Origin: Arcticibacter sp041902385
GTDB taxonomy: Bacteria; Bacteroidota; Bacteroidia; Sphingobacteriales; Sphingobacteriaceae
Length of the DNA stretch: 64,000 nt
Direction: 5' to 3'
NCBI RefSeq assembly: GCF_041902385.1
Contig: NZ_CP169244.1
Span: 124,001 to 188,000, forward strand
Positions 9,082 through 19,402 of this stretch are shown here, piece after piece. Below the pieces are notes generated by a model. It worked only from the letters and a program-made list of their open reading frames with translations, ran no database searches and was not told the origin of the DNA. Positions within the stretch are counted from its first letter, which is position 1, and each line of letters opens with the position of its first letter. The translations under genes were made by a program, and so were the position numbers.

Positions 9082-10674
9082 CTAACTTTTCAAGCCATAT
9101 TTCTCTATTGTCCGATGCAAGGCTACAAGATCGAACGGCTTTCCCAAGACATCGTCCACCCCGGCATTAATTGCCTCCTGTTTTACATCCTCCAAAACCG
9201 AGGCAGAGAGTGATACAATCGGAATCTTTCGTATTTCTTCCTCAGCTTCCGCGCGGATACGGCGTGTCGCCTCAAACCCGCCCATTACTGGCATATATGT
9301 ATCCATAAGAATAAGGTCGTACTGATGCTCTCGAACTTTCTCTAAGACTTTCTCTCCATTATCCACTATCTCAACCGTTACATTCCACTGAGAAAGGATC
9401 TTCTTAATCATAAACTGACTAACGGTATTATCCTCTGCTACCAAAACACTCACATTGTCAAACGGCTTTAGGGATGCCTTGTTAGTCTTTGTGCCCGGTC
9501 TCTCCGCCTCTTTCACCATTTTGAATCGATTGCTAAAAATAAATTTACTACCCCTATTTTCCTCACTTTCAACAGACACCTCCCCGCCCATCAATGCGGC
9601 AAGATTCTTCACGATAGACAGTCCCAAGCCGGTGCCACCATATTTACGGTCTGTATTCTCATTCGCCTGCTCGAATATCTCGAAAATCTTATCGAGCTTG
9701 TTAACAGGAATACCGATCCCTGTATCCTGCACGATAAATTGCAAAACGACGGCGTCATTACTTCGGTCAGAGGCCTTCACTGTTAAGGATACTGCTCCCT
9801 TGGGCGTAAACTTAATTGCATTACTCAGCAGATTCAAAAGAATCTGATTCAGGCGAAGAGAGTCTGCAATTACGTACTCGGGCACACCATCATCAACAAA
9901 CACATCCAACTTAAGGTCCTTCTCATCCGCCTTAGACTTTAACAGGCCCGTAACAGACTGCACTACTTTCGCTAGCTCTGTCTCCCCTCGGACAATCTTG
10001 AACTTACCCGCCTCTATCTTAGAAAAATCAAGAATATCATTAATTACTCCCAAGAGCGACTCTGACGATACTTTTAACAACTCAACCATTTTTCGCGACT
10101 CCTCATCCAAAGGGGCGTTCTCTAATAAATGGATGAGTCCCACAATACCATGAAGAGGTGTACGTATTTCATGGCTCATATTGGCAAGAAAAGCCTCTTT
10201 CGATTGCTTTCCTTGCAGAGCTTGGTCTTTCGCCTGGATTAATTCATTTTGATATCTTTCCAATTCCGCATTCTTCCTCCTAATTTCCCGCTGGTTCTTA
10301 ACAAGCTGAATAAAGACGTCAACCTTCGCGGAGGTAATGTGTGGGTCTAGCGGTTTGTATAAGTAATCCACTGCTCCAACTGATAACCCCTTCACTACAT
10401 ACTTAGACTCCATTGAAATGGCCGTCACAAATATAACCAGCATTTCTTGTGTCCGGGAGTTGCTTTTTAGTATCTCCACCAATTCAAAGCCATTCATTCC
10501 CGGCATCTGAACATCAATTAGAGCAATAGCGATATCGTTGTCCCAGCAGATTCGAAGAGCTTCATTCGGAGATGTTGTTGTAATGAGCTCAACACCGTCA
10601 CGTGCAAGCAAAGCTTCAAGTGCTATGATATTTTCGAGCTTATCGTCGACTATTAAAAGCTTAATCAAATCCAT
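9082..10674 (-). CDS. Hybrid histidine kinase with N- and C-terminal receiver domains (REC-HisKA-HATPase-REC)
   Basis: This soluble 530-residue signalling protein has no membrane segment. Domain order: receiver 1 (about 5-120; phospho-acceptor Asp in IALIDVQMPGMNGFE), a short coiled coil, HisKA (ANMSHEIRTPLHG, His box), HATPase (NLLSNAIKF, DTGIGIP, YGGTGLGLSIVK), and receiver 2 (about 405-525; Asp in LILMDTYMPVMGG). Having a receiver in front of the kinase suggests that another kinase phosphorylates it and thereby controls its activity. The natural candidate is the large kinase immediately upstream (10844-13987), 169 bp away on the same strand. No DNA-binding domain is present. Confidence 0.92.
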   Translation of the reverse strand: MDLIKLLIVDDKLENIIALEALLARDGVELITTTSPNEALRICWDNDIAIALIDVQMPGMNGFELVEILKSNSRTQEMLVIFVTAISMESKYVVKGLSVGAVDYLYKPLDPHITSAKVDVFIQLVKNQREIRRKNAELERYQNELIQAKDQALQGKQSKEAFLANMSHEIRTPLHGIVGLIHLLENAPLDEESRKMVELLKVSSESLLGVINDILDFSKIEAGKFKIVRGETELAKVVQSVTGLLKSKADEKDLKLDVFVDDGVPEYVIADSLRLNQILLNLLSNAIKFTPKGAVSLTVKASDRSNDAVVLQFIVQDTGIGIPVNKLDKIFEIFEQANENTDRKYGGTGLGLSIVKNLAALMGGEVSVESEENRGSKFIFSNRFKMVKEAERPGTKTNKASLKPFDNVSVLVAEDNTVSQFMIKKILSQWNVTVEIVDNGEKVLEKVREHQYDLILMDTYMPVMGGFEATRRIRAEAEEEIRKIPIVSLSASVLEDVKQEAINAGVDDVLGKPFDLVALHRTIEKYGLKS

Positions 10675-10843
10675 CGTCAGTTGTATTACGCCTTATCTTC
10701 AGAAAATCTCCCTTGGAAGTACTCTTAAACCAGGTCTCTCTTCTAATAAGAAGAGCCTTTATATTCGGCTAGCATCAGTTGCTTTTACGAAAAGTATTTT
10801 ACAAAGATTCCAGGAAAGTAAAGTTTGGCATTATGTATACTGC

Positions 10844-13800
10844 CTATCCCAGTTCTTCGAGCCATATTTTCATCATTCCCAGGAGCTGGTCAATATTCAA
10901 TGGTTTCGTAATATAGTCATTGGCCCCTATCTCGATACAACGAGCTTTATCTTCCTTCATTGCCTTAGCTGTAAGTGCTATCACAGGCAACTTCTTAAAT
11001 CTTTCGTTCTTTCTGATTTCGGATATCGCCCGATAACCGTCCATTACAGGCATCATAATATCCATTAAAACAAGATCAACCCTCCCTAGTGTCCCAAGTT
11101 TTTCGAGCGCCTCTCTTCCGTTAGTTGCAATCTCGATAGTAACATCAAATTGGGTCAGTGCAGCAGAAAGTGCAAATATATTCCGCATGTCGTCATCAAC
11201 TATTAACAGGCACTTTGACTTGAAGACATTTTCAAGGACTGGCGATAAATCCGGGGATCTAAGTGAACTCAGCACGGGAAACGGATCGAGGTGAATCGCA
11301 TCCGCTCTGTTCTCTTTACTCAGTAATAGCTGAATTTCATCCAACAATCTTTTTACCGACAGGTTCCCCTTCAACACCATTGCATGTGAAAGCTTCGTAA
11401 TCACCTGAAGACTTTCCTTATCCAACTCCATAGCGGTATGAATAAGAACAGCAGCATGGCAAAGAGCGTCAGACTTCTTTATAGCTTGAAGCAGCTCAAC
11501 GCCTGACAGATCAGAAAGTTGAGGATCAAGCACTATCAAATCTACATCTAGGGTCCCTTGCGACAATAGAGTCAGGGCAGCTTGGCCCGTACTGACGCGG
11601 GCAACATCAAAGCCCAGTCTCTTCAACTCATCGTCCATTATATCCGTGCCCCCGTCTGATTCTTCTATCACTAAAATCTTGCTTGGCGTTGACATGGGCC
11701 TCCCGGCTCCGGGCATTAAACCAGCATTTTGAATACTATTTTGCAAACTGACTTCGCTCGCCGATGCCATCGTCAAGGAAGGCGAGTGGAAATCGTCCTT
11801 TCCTGAAAAATGCGGTACCACGTCGAGATAGCAGTAAGGAAGATATAATGAAAAAGTACTACCTGCCCCCGGTTTGCTTTTCACCTCCATCCAGCCCTGT
11901 AGAAGATGAGCAAGTTCTTTACTTATAGACAGACATAATCCAGTTCCCCCATACATGCGGCTTGTGGACCCATCTGCCTGCTTAAACGACTCAAATATTA
12001 TATTTTGCTTGTCTTCCGGGATACCAATTCCACTATCAGTTACATGAAAAGCTAAGACGTCTGTCGAGGCCTTTTTACCGCTAGTTGATCTACTGCCCTG
12101 GCGCTCTACCTTTAAAAATACATGACCACCCGCGCTAGTGAATTTAAATGCATTGGACAACAAGTTCTTCAAAATCTGTTCAACTCTAAGTTTATCTGAA
12201 CGAAACACAGAAGGAGCACTAGGAGTAACCTCAACAGAAAAATTGATTTCCTTCTTCTTTGCTACCTCCTCAAACAACAGTCGCATATCAGAAACTACGT
12301 CCGCCATCCCTATTTCATCAACCAATAACTCCAGCTTCCCCGACTCTATCTTAGACAGATCAAGAATATCATTGATGAGCAATAGGAGATCCCGTCCTGA
12401 ATTGGCTATGACGCCTGCATACTTTACGTCTTCGTCATTAAGACGTCCTGACCTGTTCTCTTTTAAAATTCTCGCCAGTATTAAGATGCTATTTAACGGC
12501 GTTCTCAACTCGTGGCTCATGTTCGCCAGAAACTCGGACTTATACTTTCCCGAAAGCTCAAGTTCCTTCGCCTTCAAGGCCAACTCCTCCCTATTCTTCT
12601 CTATCACGCTGTTACGCTCTTCCAGCATCTCCGCTTTCTCTTCTAGTTCAGAGTTCATTTGGAGAAGCTCTTCCTGCTGTGCTGTTAGCTCTTCCTCAGA
12701 CGCCTGCAATTGCTGGGTCTTATAAAGCAATTCCTCATTAGTTGCTACCAGCTCTTCCTGCTGACTCTCCAACTCACGCGCTTGCTTCTCCGTTTTCGTC
12801 AGTAATTCACGCAACTTAACGCGGGATTGAGCAGTGTTAACAGCTATACCTATCCCACCGCACACGCGACCTATAAACCACTCTTTATTTTCAGAAGGCA
12901 TTGCAGAAAACCCTAATTCGATTACTCCTAGTAGCTGCCCCTCGAAGAATATAGGATATAGGACTAGGGTCTGCGGCACCATTTCCCCCAAGCCACTGCG
13001 AATAGAGAGATAGTGGCTCGGAACATGATCAAGCCGAATAGGCTTTTTACTTTTCGCGACCTGCCCAGGCAACCCCTCACCGATGGAAAATATTCGATCG
13101 GTTTTTTCAAACGCATAGGTAGCTATCGTCTGTAATTTTCCTTGCGCGGTGCTAAGGTAAAACAAGGCAACAGAGGCTTCCGTATACTCCGCAAGTTCAC
13201 TAATAATCCTCCTGCATAATTCAGCGACGTCCAGTTCACCTCGCATGGCGCTATCCAGTTTTGAGACCCCCGACAACACCCAGTTTTTCTTCTCATTTTC
13301 TTCAGATATTTTCCAAAGCTGAATATTGGTATCCCTAATCCGCTCTTCATTCGCCTTCTGAAGCAAAAACGTGCGCTTGATATTACCAAAGATTAAGACC
13401 AACATGCTAAAGATCATGACAGAGCCGATTACAATAATGACGGTAGTTCGTGTATTACCCTTAGCACTTTCATATCTCCGGGCTGCAAGAGCCGCGTTCT
13501 CATTTTCGCTTAACGTACTGACTGCTTTATGCAGCTTCTCGATATAAAAATCAAACGGAGTGAGTTCTTTATCGTTTGACCGCGACCCCGACTCAGCTGT
13601 CTCTATCTTGAGTGCCTCCACACTTGCCGTCTCCTGATGGAGATAAATACCGACAGAATCAAGACTAGTGTCCAGTCGTTTATTTTCAGTTCTGAACTTA
13701 CTAAGTTCGTTTACCAGACTGCCTATCTCTGCAAGGTTAGCATAATAACTGTGCAAATAGGTCTCCCTGCCTGTCACTGCAAAGTCCCTCTTTAGCGACT

Positions 13801-13987
13801 CCGCTTCAGTTAGCTTATTCTGGATCTTTGCACTTATGTTTAGTACGTGAACATGACTCTCAGACCACTCAATATTGTCCTTTTGATTTCTGATACTCAG
13901 ATAGGACACAAGGGCCAAAAGAAAGACCATCACCTGTGTGAGAATGAATCCGGAAAGTACTTGCTGTTGAAATGAGAACTTAGGCAT
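10844..13987 (-). CDS. Membrane hybrid histidine kinase (CHASE3-like sensor, GAF, HisKA, HATPase, two receivers)
   Basis: This is a 1047-residue protein. An N-terminal membrane segment (about 10-30), an extracytoplasmic helical CHASE3-like sensor (about 35-180) and a second membrane segment (about 183-203) are followed by a GAF domain (about 245-395) and a long Glu/Gln-rich coiled coil (about 395-485). Then come HisKA (ANMSHELRTPLNS), HATPase (NLLSNAFKF, DSGIGIP, YGGTGLCLSISK) and two receivers. The first receiver (about 775-890) is divergent, with Asp in LIVLDPQLSDLSG. The second (about 925-1045) is canonical, with Asp in LVLMDIMMPVMDGY. GTGLC replaces the usual GTGLG in the ATP lid. The downstream REC-kinase-REC gene probably works in the same phosphorelay. 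Confidence 0.92.
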   Translation of the reverse strand: MPKFSFQQQVLSGFILTQVMVFLLALVSYLSIRNQKDNIEWSESHVHVLNISAKIQNKLTEAESLKRDFAVTGRETYLHSYYANLAEIGSLVNELSKFRTENKRLDTSLDSVGIYLHQETASVEALKIETAESGSRSNDKELTPFDFYIEKLHKAVSTLSENENAALAARRYESAKGNTRTTVIIVIGSVMIFSMLVLIFGNIKRTFLLQKANEERIRDTNIQLWKISEENEKKNWVLSGVSKLDSAMRGELDVAELCRRIISELAEYTEASVALFYLSTAQGKLQTIATYAFEKTDRIFSIGEGLPGQVAKSKKPIRLDHVPSHYLSIRSGLGEMVPQTLVLYPIFFEGQLLGVIELGFSAMPSENKEWFIGRVCGGIGIAVNTAQSRVKLRELLTKTEKQARELESQQEELVATNEELLYKTQQLQASEEELTAQQEELLQMNSELEEKAEMLEERNSVIEKNREELALKAKELELSGKYKSEFLANMSHELRTPLNSILILARILKENRSGRLNDEDVKYAGVIANSGRDLLLLINDILDLSKIESGKLELLVDEIGMADVVSDMRLLFEEVAKKKEINFSVEVTPSAPSVFRSDKLRVEQILKNLLSNAFKFTSAGGHVFLKVERQGSRSTSGKKASTDVLAFHVTDSGIGIPEDKQNIIFESFKQADGSTSRMYGGTGLCLSISKELAHLLQGWMEVKSKPGAGSTFSLYLPYCYLDVVPHFSGKDDFHSPSLTMASASEVSLQNSIQNAGLMPGAGRPMSTPSKILVIEESDGGTDIMDDELKRLGFDVARVSTGQAALTLLSQGTLDVDLIVLDPQLSDLSGVELLQAIKKSDALCHAAVLIHTAMELDKESLQVITKLSHAMVLKGNLSVKRLLDEIQLLLSKENRADAIHLDPFPVLSSLRSPDLSPVLENVFKSKCLLIVDDDMRNIFALSAALTQFDVTIEIATNGREALEKLGTLGRVDLVLMDIMMPVMDGYRAISEIRKNERFKKLPVIALTAKAMKEDKARCIEIGANDYITKPLNIDQLLGMMKIWLEELG

Positions 13988-14167
13988 CTTCAGAGGGTCG
14001 AACGTTATTTATCACATAATGACACGTCCTCGTTATACGTCTTTTTCAGGATAAGGTTTCAGAGGGCCCGGCATGCCCCACCCTTCACTGCAGCAATGTA
14101 AGTTTGCCAAAACTCTTTAATGGATATCCTGTTAAAACACATATAAGAACCTAAAAAACTTGATACC

Positions 14168-14707
14168 ATGAAAAAACAGGATTCAAAATCAAACAACGCA
14201 TCTATTGAAGAGTCAGGATTAAAAAACCTTTTCAAGGACGAATTAAAAGATATTTATTGGGCTGAAAAGCACCTGGCGAAAGCGCTTCCCAAAATGGCAA
14301 AAGGAGCCACCTCAGAAGAGCTGAGAACATCGATCGAGCAGCATCTGGCGGAAACTGAAAACCAGATAACAAGGCTGGAGCAGGTCTTCGAAATCCTTGG
14401 CGTTAAAGCTGCGGGAAAGAAATGCGAAGCGATGGAAGGCTTAGTTGAAGAAGGCAAAACAATGCTGGAAGAAACAGAAGACGGAACCATGACCCGCGAT
14501 GCAGCGATCATCTCATCTGCGCAGAAAATTGAGCATTACGAAATTGCTTCGTACGGAACGCTTCGGACCCTCGCTAATACGCTCGGACTCACAGAGGCTG
14601 CCAATCTTCTTGAAGAGACGCTCAACGAAGAAAAAAACACTGACACTAAATTAACCCAGATAGCAGAAAGCTTTGTGAATGAATCGGCCGGGTCTGAAAA
14701 AGAATAA
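14168..14707 (+). CDS. YciE/YciF-type ferritin-like protein (DUF892)
   Basis: This 179-residue protein is almost entirely helical and matches the YciE/YciF (DUF892) family: SGLKNLFKDELKDIYWAEKHLAKALPKM followed by HLAETENQITRLEQVF and a later KIEHYEIASYGTL segment. Glu and His in these helices resemble the di-metal site of ferritin-like four-helix bundles. Family members are stress-induced, but their chemistry is not established. The gene diverges from the large hybrid kinase at 10844-13987 and lies 12 bp before a second four-helix-bundle gene. The two form one operon ending at the hairpin at 15194. Confidence 0.9.
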   Translation: MKKQDSKSNNASIEESGLKNLFKDELKDIYWAEKHLAKALPKMAKGATSEELRTSIEQHLAETENQITRLEQVFEILGVKAAGKKCEAMEGLVEEGKTMLEETEDGTMTRDAAIISSAQKIEHYEIASYGTLRTLANTLGLTEAANLLEETLNEEKNTDTKLTQIAESFVNESAGSEKE

Positions 14708-14719
14708 CCGGAGGTACAA

Positions 14720-15178
14720 ATGGAAACAACATTTGAAAAAACAGTAGCGAACTTGAAGCATCTCTTATCCATTTGCAACGATGGGAAAGAGGGCTATAAA
14801 ACCGCCGCTGAGAATTCAGACGCTGCAGAGTTAAAGGCACTCTTTACTACCTATTCAATACAGAGAGCCGGATACGAGATGCAATTAAAAACGTCTATCC
14901 ACCAATGTCACGCCGATCCCGACAATGAAGCAGGAGGCCCCCTCGGCGTCTTGCACCGGGTCTGGATGGATATTAAAACGGCTCTCAGTTCCAATGACAA
15001 TAAGGCGATCCTCGATGCGTGCATCACGGGAGAAAAGGCCGCTCTCGAAGCGTATGACAAGGCTTTGGAAGATCAGGAATTGCTGCCGGAAGTTAAACAA
15101 GTGCTCGTAGAACAAAGAGAGGGAATTGCCGACTGCCTGAAAAACATCCAGTCGCTGCAACAACGATACGCAGCCTAA
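14720..15178 (+). CDS. PA2169-family four-helix-bundle protein (DUF2383)
   Basis: This 152-residue all-helical protein starts METTFEKTVANLKHLLSICNDGKEGYKTAAE and matches the DUF2383 / PA2169 four-helix-bundle family. Its function is unknown. It has ferritin-like spacing of Glu and His (IHQCHADPDNEAGGPLG, then GEKAALEAYDKAL). It begins 12 bp after the YciE/F-like gene, with a GGAGG sequence in between, and is followed by a strong terminator. DUF892 and DUF2383 genes are often stress-regulated, and the divergent kinase fits that, but the link is inference. Confidence 0.87.
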   Translation: METTFEKTVANLKHLLSICNDGKEGYKTAAENSDAAELKALFTTYSIQRAGYEMQLKTSIHQCHADPDNEAGGPLGVLHRVWMDIKTALSSNDNKAILDACITGEKAALEAYDKALEDQELLPEVKQVLVEQREGIADCLKNIQSLQQRYAA

Positions 15179-15193
15179 TTATTCTTATGTAAG

Positions 15194-15230
15194 AAGGGGC
15201 GGACATTCATGAAAGTGTTCTCCCCTTTTT
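15194..15230 (+). terminator. Intrinsic terminator after the DUF2383 gene
   Basis: AAGGGG then GGACA pairs with TGTTC then CCCCTT, with one internal mismatch. It is followed by T5. It starts 15 nt after the stop codon. Confidence 0.85.
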
Positions 15231-15252
15231 ATTGAACATATCTTTGTTCAAT
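15231..15252. promoter_or_regulatory. Perfect inverted repeat, possible operator
   Basis: ATTGAACA (15231-15238) and TGTTCAAT (15245-15252) form a perfect 8-bp inverted repeat with a 6-nt spacer. It follows directly on the T-tract of the preceding terminator and lies about 200 bp upstream of the sigma-54 activator gene. It could be a protein-binding site or part of a composite terminator. Confidence 0.35.
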
Positions 15253-15422
15253 AAAGGCCAGCAAGAACACTCACCTCGCTTTTGTTCCCGTTTGTGCGCC
15301 GAGGTGACGGACGCTTATCTAACAGACACACTTCTGCTCCAAGGTTCCGGCAGCGATGCCTGGAGGAGACAGGCGCCGCTATATCAAAGCAATATAATCA
15401 GCCTTAAATGCCGTGCTTTTAC

Positions 15423-15430
15423 TATTTTTG
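15423..15430 (+). promoter_or_regulatory. Candidate Bacteroidota -7 promoter element for the NtrC-type regulator
   Basis: TATTTTTG matches the phylum's -7 consensus TAnnTTTG exactly and lies 27 nt before the chosen start codon at 15458. The -33 TTG is not clear (TTA at 15404-15406 at the right distance), so this is tentative. Confidence 0.35.
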
Positions 15431-15457
15431 TTTCCTGGCTAAATGCCTGTACCCGAT

Positions 15458-16795
15458 ATGGCGAATATTTTATTAGTGGAAGACGATACCACTTTTTCCT
15501 TGATACTTGAAGGCTTTCTGACACGCAAAGGCTATAGCGTAGTGGTAACACACGACGTAAAGACCGGCATAAAAGCGTTGAATCAAGAAAAGTTCGACAT
15601 TCTTCTGCTCGATTACCGGCTGCCCGACGGCAACGGACTGGAAGTGATGGCTGCAGCGCGCGAGAAAGACCTGTCGGCACCTGCCATCGTCATGACCAGT
15701 TTTAATGACGTCCGTACTGCAGTAAAGGCTATTCGCTCCGGGGCTATCGATTACATTACGAAGCCCGTCAATCCTGACGAACTGGAGATGATCCTGAGCG
15801 AGGCCGTCGAGAAAAAAGAACCTGTAGTATCCCGGCGGAAGAAAGCTGCCACCTCTCCTGCCTTTATTGAAGGAGAAAGCGAAGCTTCGAAAAAGCTCCA
15901 TGAGTACATTCAGCTGGTAGCCCCGACCGATATGACCATCATCATTCAGGGAGAAAGCGGGACAGGAAAGGAATATGTTGCGGGCTCCATTCACCGCGCG
16001 AGCAAACGCGCGTCTAAACCCTTCATTGCTATCGACTGCGGTTCTTTATCAAAAGAGCTGGCAGCCAGCGAACTCTTCGGACATATTAAAGGCTCTTTTA
16101 CCGGAGCACTGCAAGACAAGAAGGGCCAGTTTGAGGCTGCCGACGGCGGCACCCTCTTCCTCGATGAGGTAGGCAACCTAAGCTACGAGGTGCAGGTGCA
16201 GCTGCTTAGAGCTATTCAGGAACGCGTCATTCAGCCGATCGGAAGCAACTCGCGCATCAAAGTAGATGTGCGTATCATCACCGCCACCAATGAAGACCTG
16301 GTCAGTGCGGTAGCCAGGGGCGACTTCCGCGAAGACTTATACCATCGCCTGAACGAATTTAAGATCCAGGTCCCTCCTCTTCGGAACCGCGACCAGGACC
16401 TTCCTGTTTTTATAGACCATTTTATAAACATCGCCAACTCAGAACTCGACAGGAACGTCGTCCGGCTATCAGCCGAGGTTAAGAACATCCTGCTTCGCTA
16501 TGACTGGCCGGGCAACTTGCGCGAGCTTAAAAATGTGGTAAAACGGATGGTCCTTCTGACCAGGGGAGAAGAAGCCGGAATTGAATCGCTTCCTGAAGAA
16601 ATGACCGCTTCTATATCTCACGTCAATAAGGCACCCACCGGTACAGACTTGAAGGCGATCAATGAGGCGACCGAAAGAGAACTGATCATTGAAACCTTAA
16701 AGAAGGTGAAGTATAACAAATCACAAGCTGCAAAGCTCTTAAATATCGACAGGACGACCCTTTACAATAAGATCGAAAAATATCAGATAGAATAA
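15458..16795 (+). CDS. NtrC-family sigma-54-dependent response regulator (REC-AAA+-Fis)
   Basis: This is a transcription activator of RpoN promoters. I start at MANILLVEDD (445 aa), because the ATG five codons upstream adds residues that do not belong to the receiver fold. The receiver covers about 1-120 (Asp in ILLLDYRLPDGNG). The AAA+ domain covers about 140-370, with Walker A GESGTGKE and Walker B GGTLFLDEVGN. The sigma-54-contacting loop is GSFTGA, not GAFTGA. The Fis-type helix-turn-helix is at the C terminus (KSQAAKLLNIDRTTLYNKI). The gene is convergent with the HK-REC-Hpt gene, stop codons 14 bp apart. That kinase is its likely partner, by position only. Confidence 0.93.
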   Translation: MANILLVEDDTTFSLILEGFLTRKGYSVVVTHDVKTGIKALNQEKFDILLLDYRLPDGNGLEVMAAAREKDLSAPAIVMTSFNDVRTAVKAIRSGAIDYITKPVNPDELEMILSEAVEKKEPVVSRRKKAATSPAFIEGESEASKKLHEYIQLVAPTDMTIIIQGESGTGKEYVAGSIHRASKRASKPFIAIDCGSLSKELAASELFGHIKGSFTGALQDKKGQFEAADGGTLFLDEVGNLSYEVQVQLLRAIQERVIQPIGSNSRIKVDVRIITATNEDLVSAVARGDFREDLYHRLNEFKIQVPPLRNRDQDLPVFIDHFINIANSELDRNVVRLSAEVKNILLRYDWPGNLRELKNVVKRMVLLTRGEEAGIESLPEEMTASISHVNKAPTGTDLKAINEATERELIIETLKKVKYNKSQAAKLLNIDRTTLYNKIEKYQIE

Positions 16796-16809
16796 GAAGT
16801 TAAACAGGC

Positions 16810-19294
16810 CTACCCTACGGCCTGCAGCAACAAAGCCTGCAGCTCTTCGACATACCCCTTTATTCTCGCCTTCTGCTCTTCGTTCAGAGACGTGCTATTC
16901 TTCAGTGCTATTTCTTCGGCTCTGAACCTTGCCGCCAGTTCACCCGCACCCACCTGCGCCGTGCGCCCTGCTATCCGGTGTAAAAGCAATGAGGCCTCTT
17001 TGTCGTCGTCTGCTGCAAGAGCAGCTTCCAGCAGGGTAATATCTTTTAACGAGTCGTCTTCAAAACGTTTTAATATCCTGCCAACCATTTCCTTATCGCC
17101 AAAGGCCATTTTTTCGAGGACTGACAGGTCTATTCCAGCATTTGCGCGCTTTATGGGCGAAGCTTCACTGATGTGAGCGGCTGGCATCAAAAGCCCTATA
17201 AGTTCTGATTGCCTGAATGGCTTCATCAGCAGCCCGTCAAACCCGTCGGCAAGGATCGCGCTCCTCTCCTCAGGAAGGGCCTGCGCCGTCAGTGCAAAAA
17301 TCTTAACATCAGGCTTTAACTGCTTTCGCAGTAACTTGCACAACTCTCCTCCGTTCATTTCCGGCATCCGTATATCCATCAGCACCACTTTCAGGTCGTC
17401 AGGGGTGAAGCCTTCAGGACTTCACGAGGCAGAGAAAAGCAGGTATGCCTGATTCCGAACTTGTCAAAAACAGAGCAGCATAACTGAAGGATAAACTGAT
17501 CGTCATCCACTATCCAAACGCTTCCACGAAAGGTGTTATCGCTTTCAATGGATATACCTTTCGGCTTTACATCCTCTTTTGCGGCAACAAACCGAAGCCT
17601 TACTGTGAAGGTGGAGCCTTTATCTGGTTCACTCACTACATCAATTGTCCCCCCTGACCTCGTGTAAGCGCCTTTACGATGCTCAGACCCAGCCCCGTGC
17701 CATTCGCGTTGACCGCGGCAGTAGCTTCAGCCTGCTCAAACTCGTCGAAAATATTCCGTATATCCTTCTCATGGATCCCTTTGCCTGTATCAGAAACTTC
17801 GAAAGTGAAGTACCGCTTCCGCCGGACATTCTGATTCGTAACTGTTAAGACAACTTCGCCCTTCTGGGTAAATTTAATTGCGTTCCCAATCAGATTGAAC
17901 AAGATCTGCTTCAGTCTGAACGGATCTCCAATAATGAGGTCTGCGTCTTTTATCTGGTTTCTGAGCTCGAGCTTCAGCGACTTCCGCTCCGCCTGAGGGC
18001 GCATAACAAGCATTACCTCATCGAGCAGCTTTAGCACGCTGAATGTCGTGCGGGAAAACTTGAACTTGCCCGACGTAATTCTGCTATAATCCAGCACCTC
18101 ATTTACAATATGTAAAAGATGTACCGAAGAATGATAGATTGCATCAATGTCTCTTTTCTGCGGCCGGTCCTGACTTCGTACCTGCTCTGCATAGCCAATG
18201 ATAGACTGCAGAGGAGTGCGGATTTCATGACTCATGCTCGACAGAAAACGCTGCTTGGCCATTGCGTGATATTCAGCTTCATCCCTTGCCGCCTCCAGTT
18301 CTTCCCGATACCTGTTGCTGCGGCTGATATCCGTCAGGATCAGGTAGGCAAAGAAGGCACTGACCAGAATAAAACCGATCATGATCAGCTCAATGCTGGC
18401 CGCACTCCGATTCACAACATTAGTGGCCCTCGCATTATTAAGGTCGACCTGGCGGATGGCCTCTTTCTCAACCTCCTGCAAGACTACAAGCATTTGGTTG
18501 ATCAGGATATTGCCCGCGTTAGAGAGTTCAATTTCCCGGTTGATAAACTTTGAACGGCGCTGCTTCTGCTTCTTTTCGATGGTCTTCACTGCTTTCTCCA
18601 TCACGTGAAGGACCGAGTCGGAGTTAGCCCGCGCCAGGGTGTCCACCTTTATACTGACTTCCTCTTTAACCACCTGCTGCTCCTTGTCCTCTTTCTTCCG
18701 CCCAAAAATCCGGTTTAAAAGGCCCCTGCTTTTCCTGGTCTGCTCATCAGGTACTACCGTGGTAGTCGAAAACTTTTGCTCCGTAGTCACAATCGTACTG
18801 TCAATCTCGGCAGAGGTTTTGTCAATCAGACCACTTAATGAGTTAAGCTGATTAGAGAACTCCCTTCCGTTCACCAGTCCCTCCCTCACCCTGAGGTAAC
18901 TTATAAAGAGGCGATCCCGCTCCTTCAGCAAGCCCTTCATCTCATCAATGCGCTTCTGCTGCTGCCTGTCGCCCTCATACAGCTTGCGCAGCGAATCCAT
19001 GCTCGCTCTCAGCGAATCAGACTCCCTTAAAAACGTTCTGTAGGTGTTCTTTTTCTTCTGAAAGGCCTGCGAACGCTGCACCTGGTCGAGCCGCGTGATG
19101 TCCCGGAAGAGGTTATTGACCAGCCGAAGTTTCTCATCGGGTGCAGAGATGCTTTGCACCGTTGAGAGCATCTCCTGAAAGGCTACCCTGCTCACCGCCC
19201 ACGCCAGAATGAGCGCAATGAACCCGACAGAAAAAGCAATGATCACTTTTCTTTTAACCCGGTTGGTATATGGCTCGATGATCTGATTACTCAT
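16810..19294 (-). CDS. Membrane histidine kinase-receiver-Hpt protein (two frameshifts)
   Basis: With one base added at each of two sites the frame gives 828 residues. A membrane segment (about 17-37), a long periplasmic helical region (about 40-305) and a second membrane segment (about 306-325) are followed by HisKA (SSMSHEIRTPLQS) and HATPase (NLIGNAIKF, DTGKGI, NGTGLGLSIVK). Then come a receiver (WIVDDD ... VVLMDIRMPEMNG) and a C-terminal Hpt domain (LLLHRIAGRTAQVG). The breaks are at the C6 run 17649-17654 (GQGG should continue TIDVVSEPDKGS) and at CC 17411-17412 (REVLK should continue GFTPDDLKVV). The Hpt domain can pass phosphate to a separate receiver, plausibly the convergent NtrC-type regulator. 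Confidence 0.9.
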
Positions 19295-19402
19295 GAATAA
19301 AAACTACCGATTAAACTTATGCGCTGTCTAATTGTTTGAGCCCCCTGCCCGGTAACAACTCCTTCAGTGCCCGCGAAGAACCCTCCTCCCGCCTGAGCAG
19401 CG

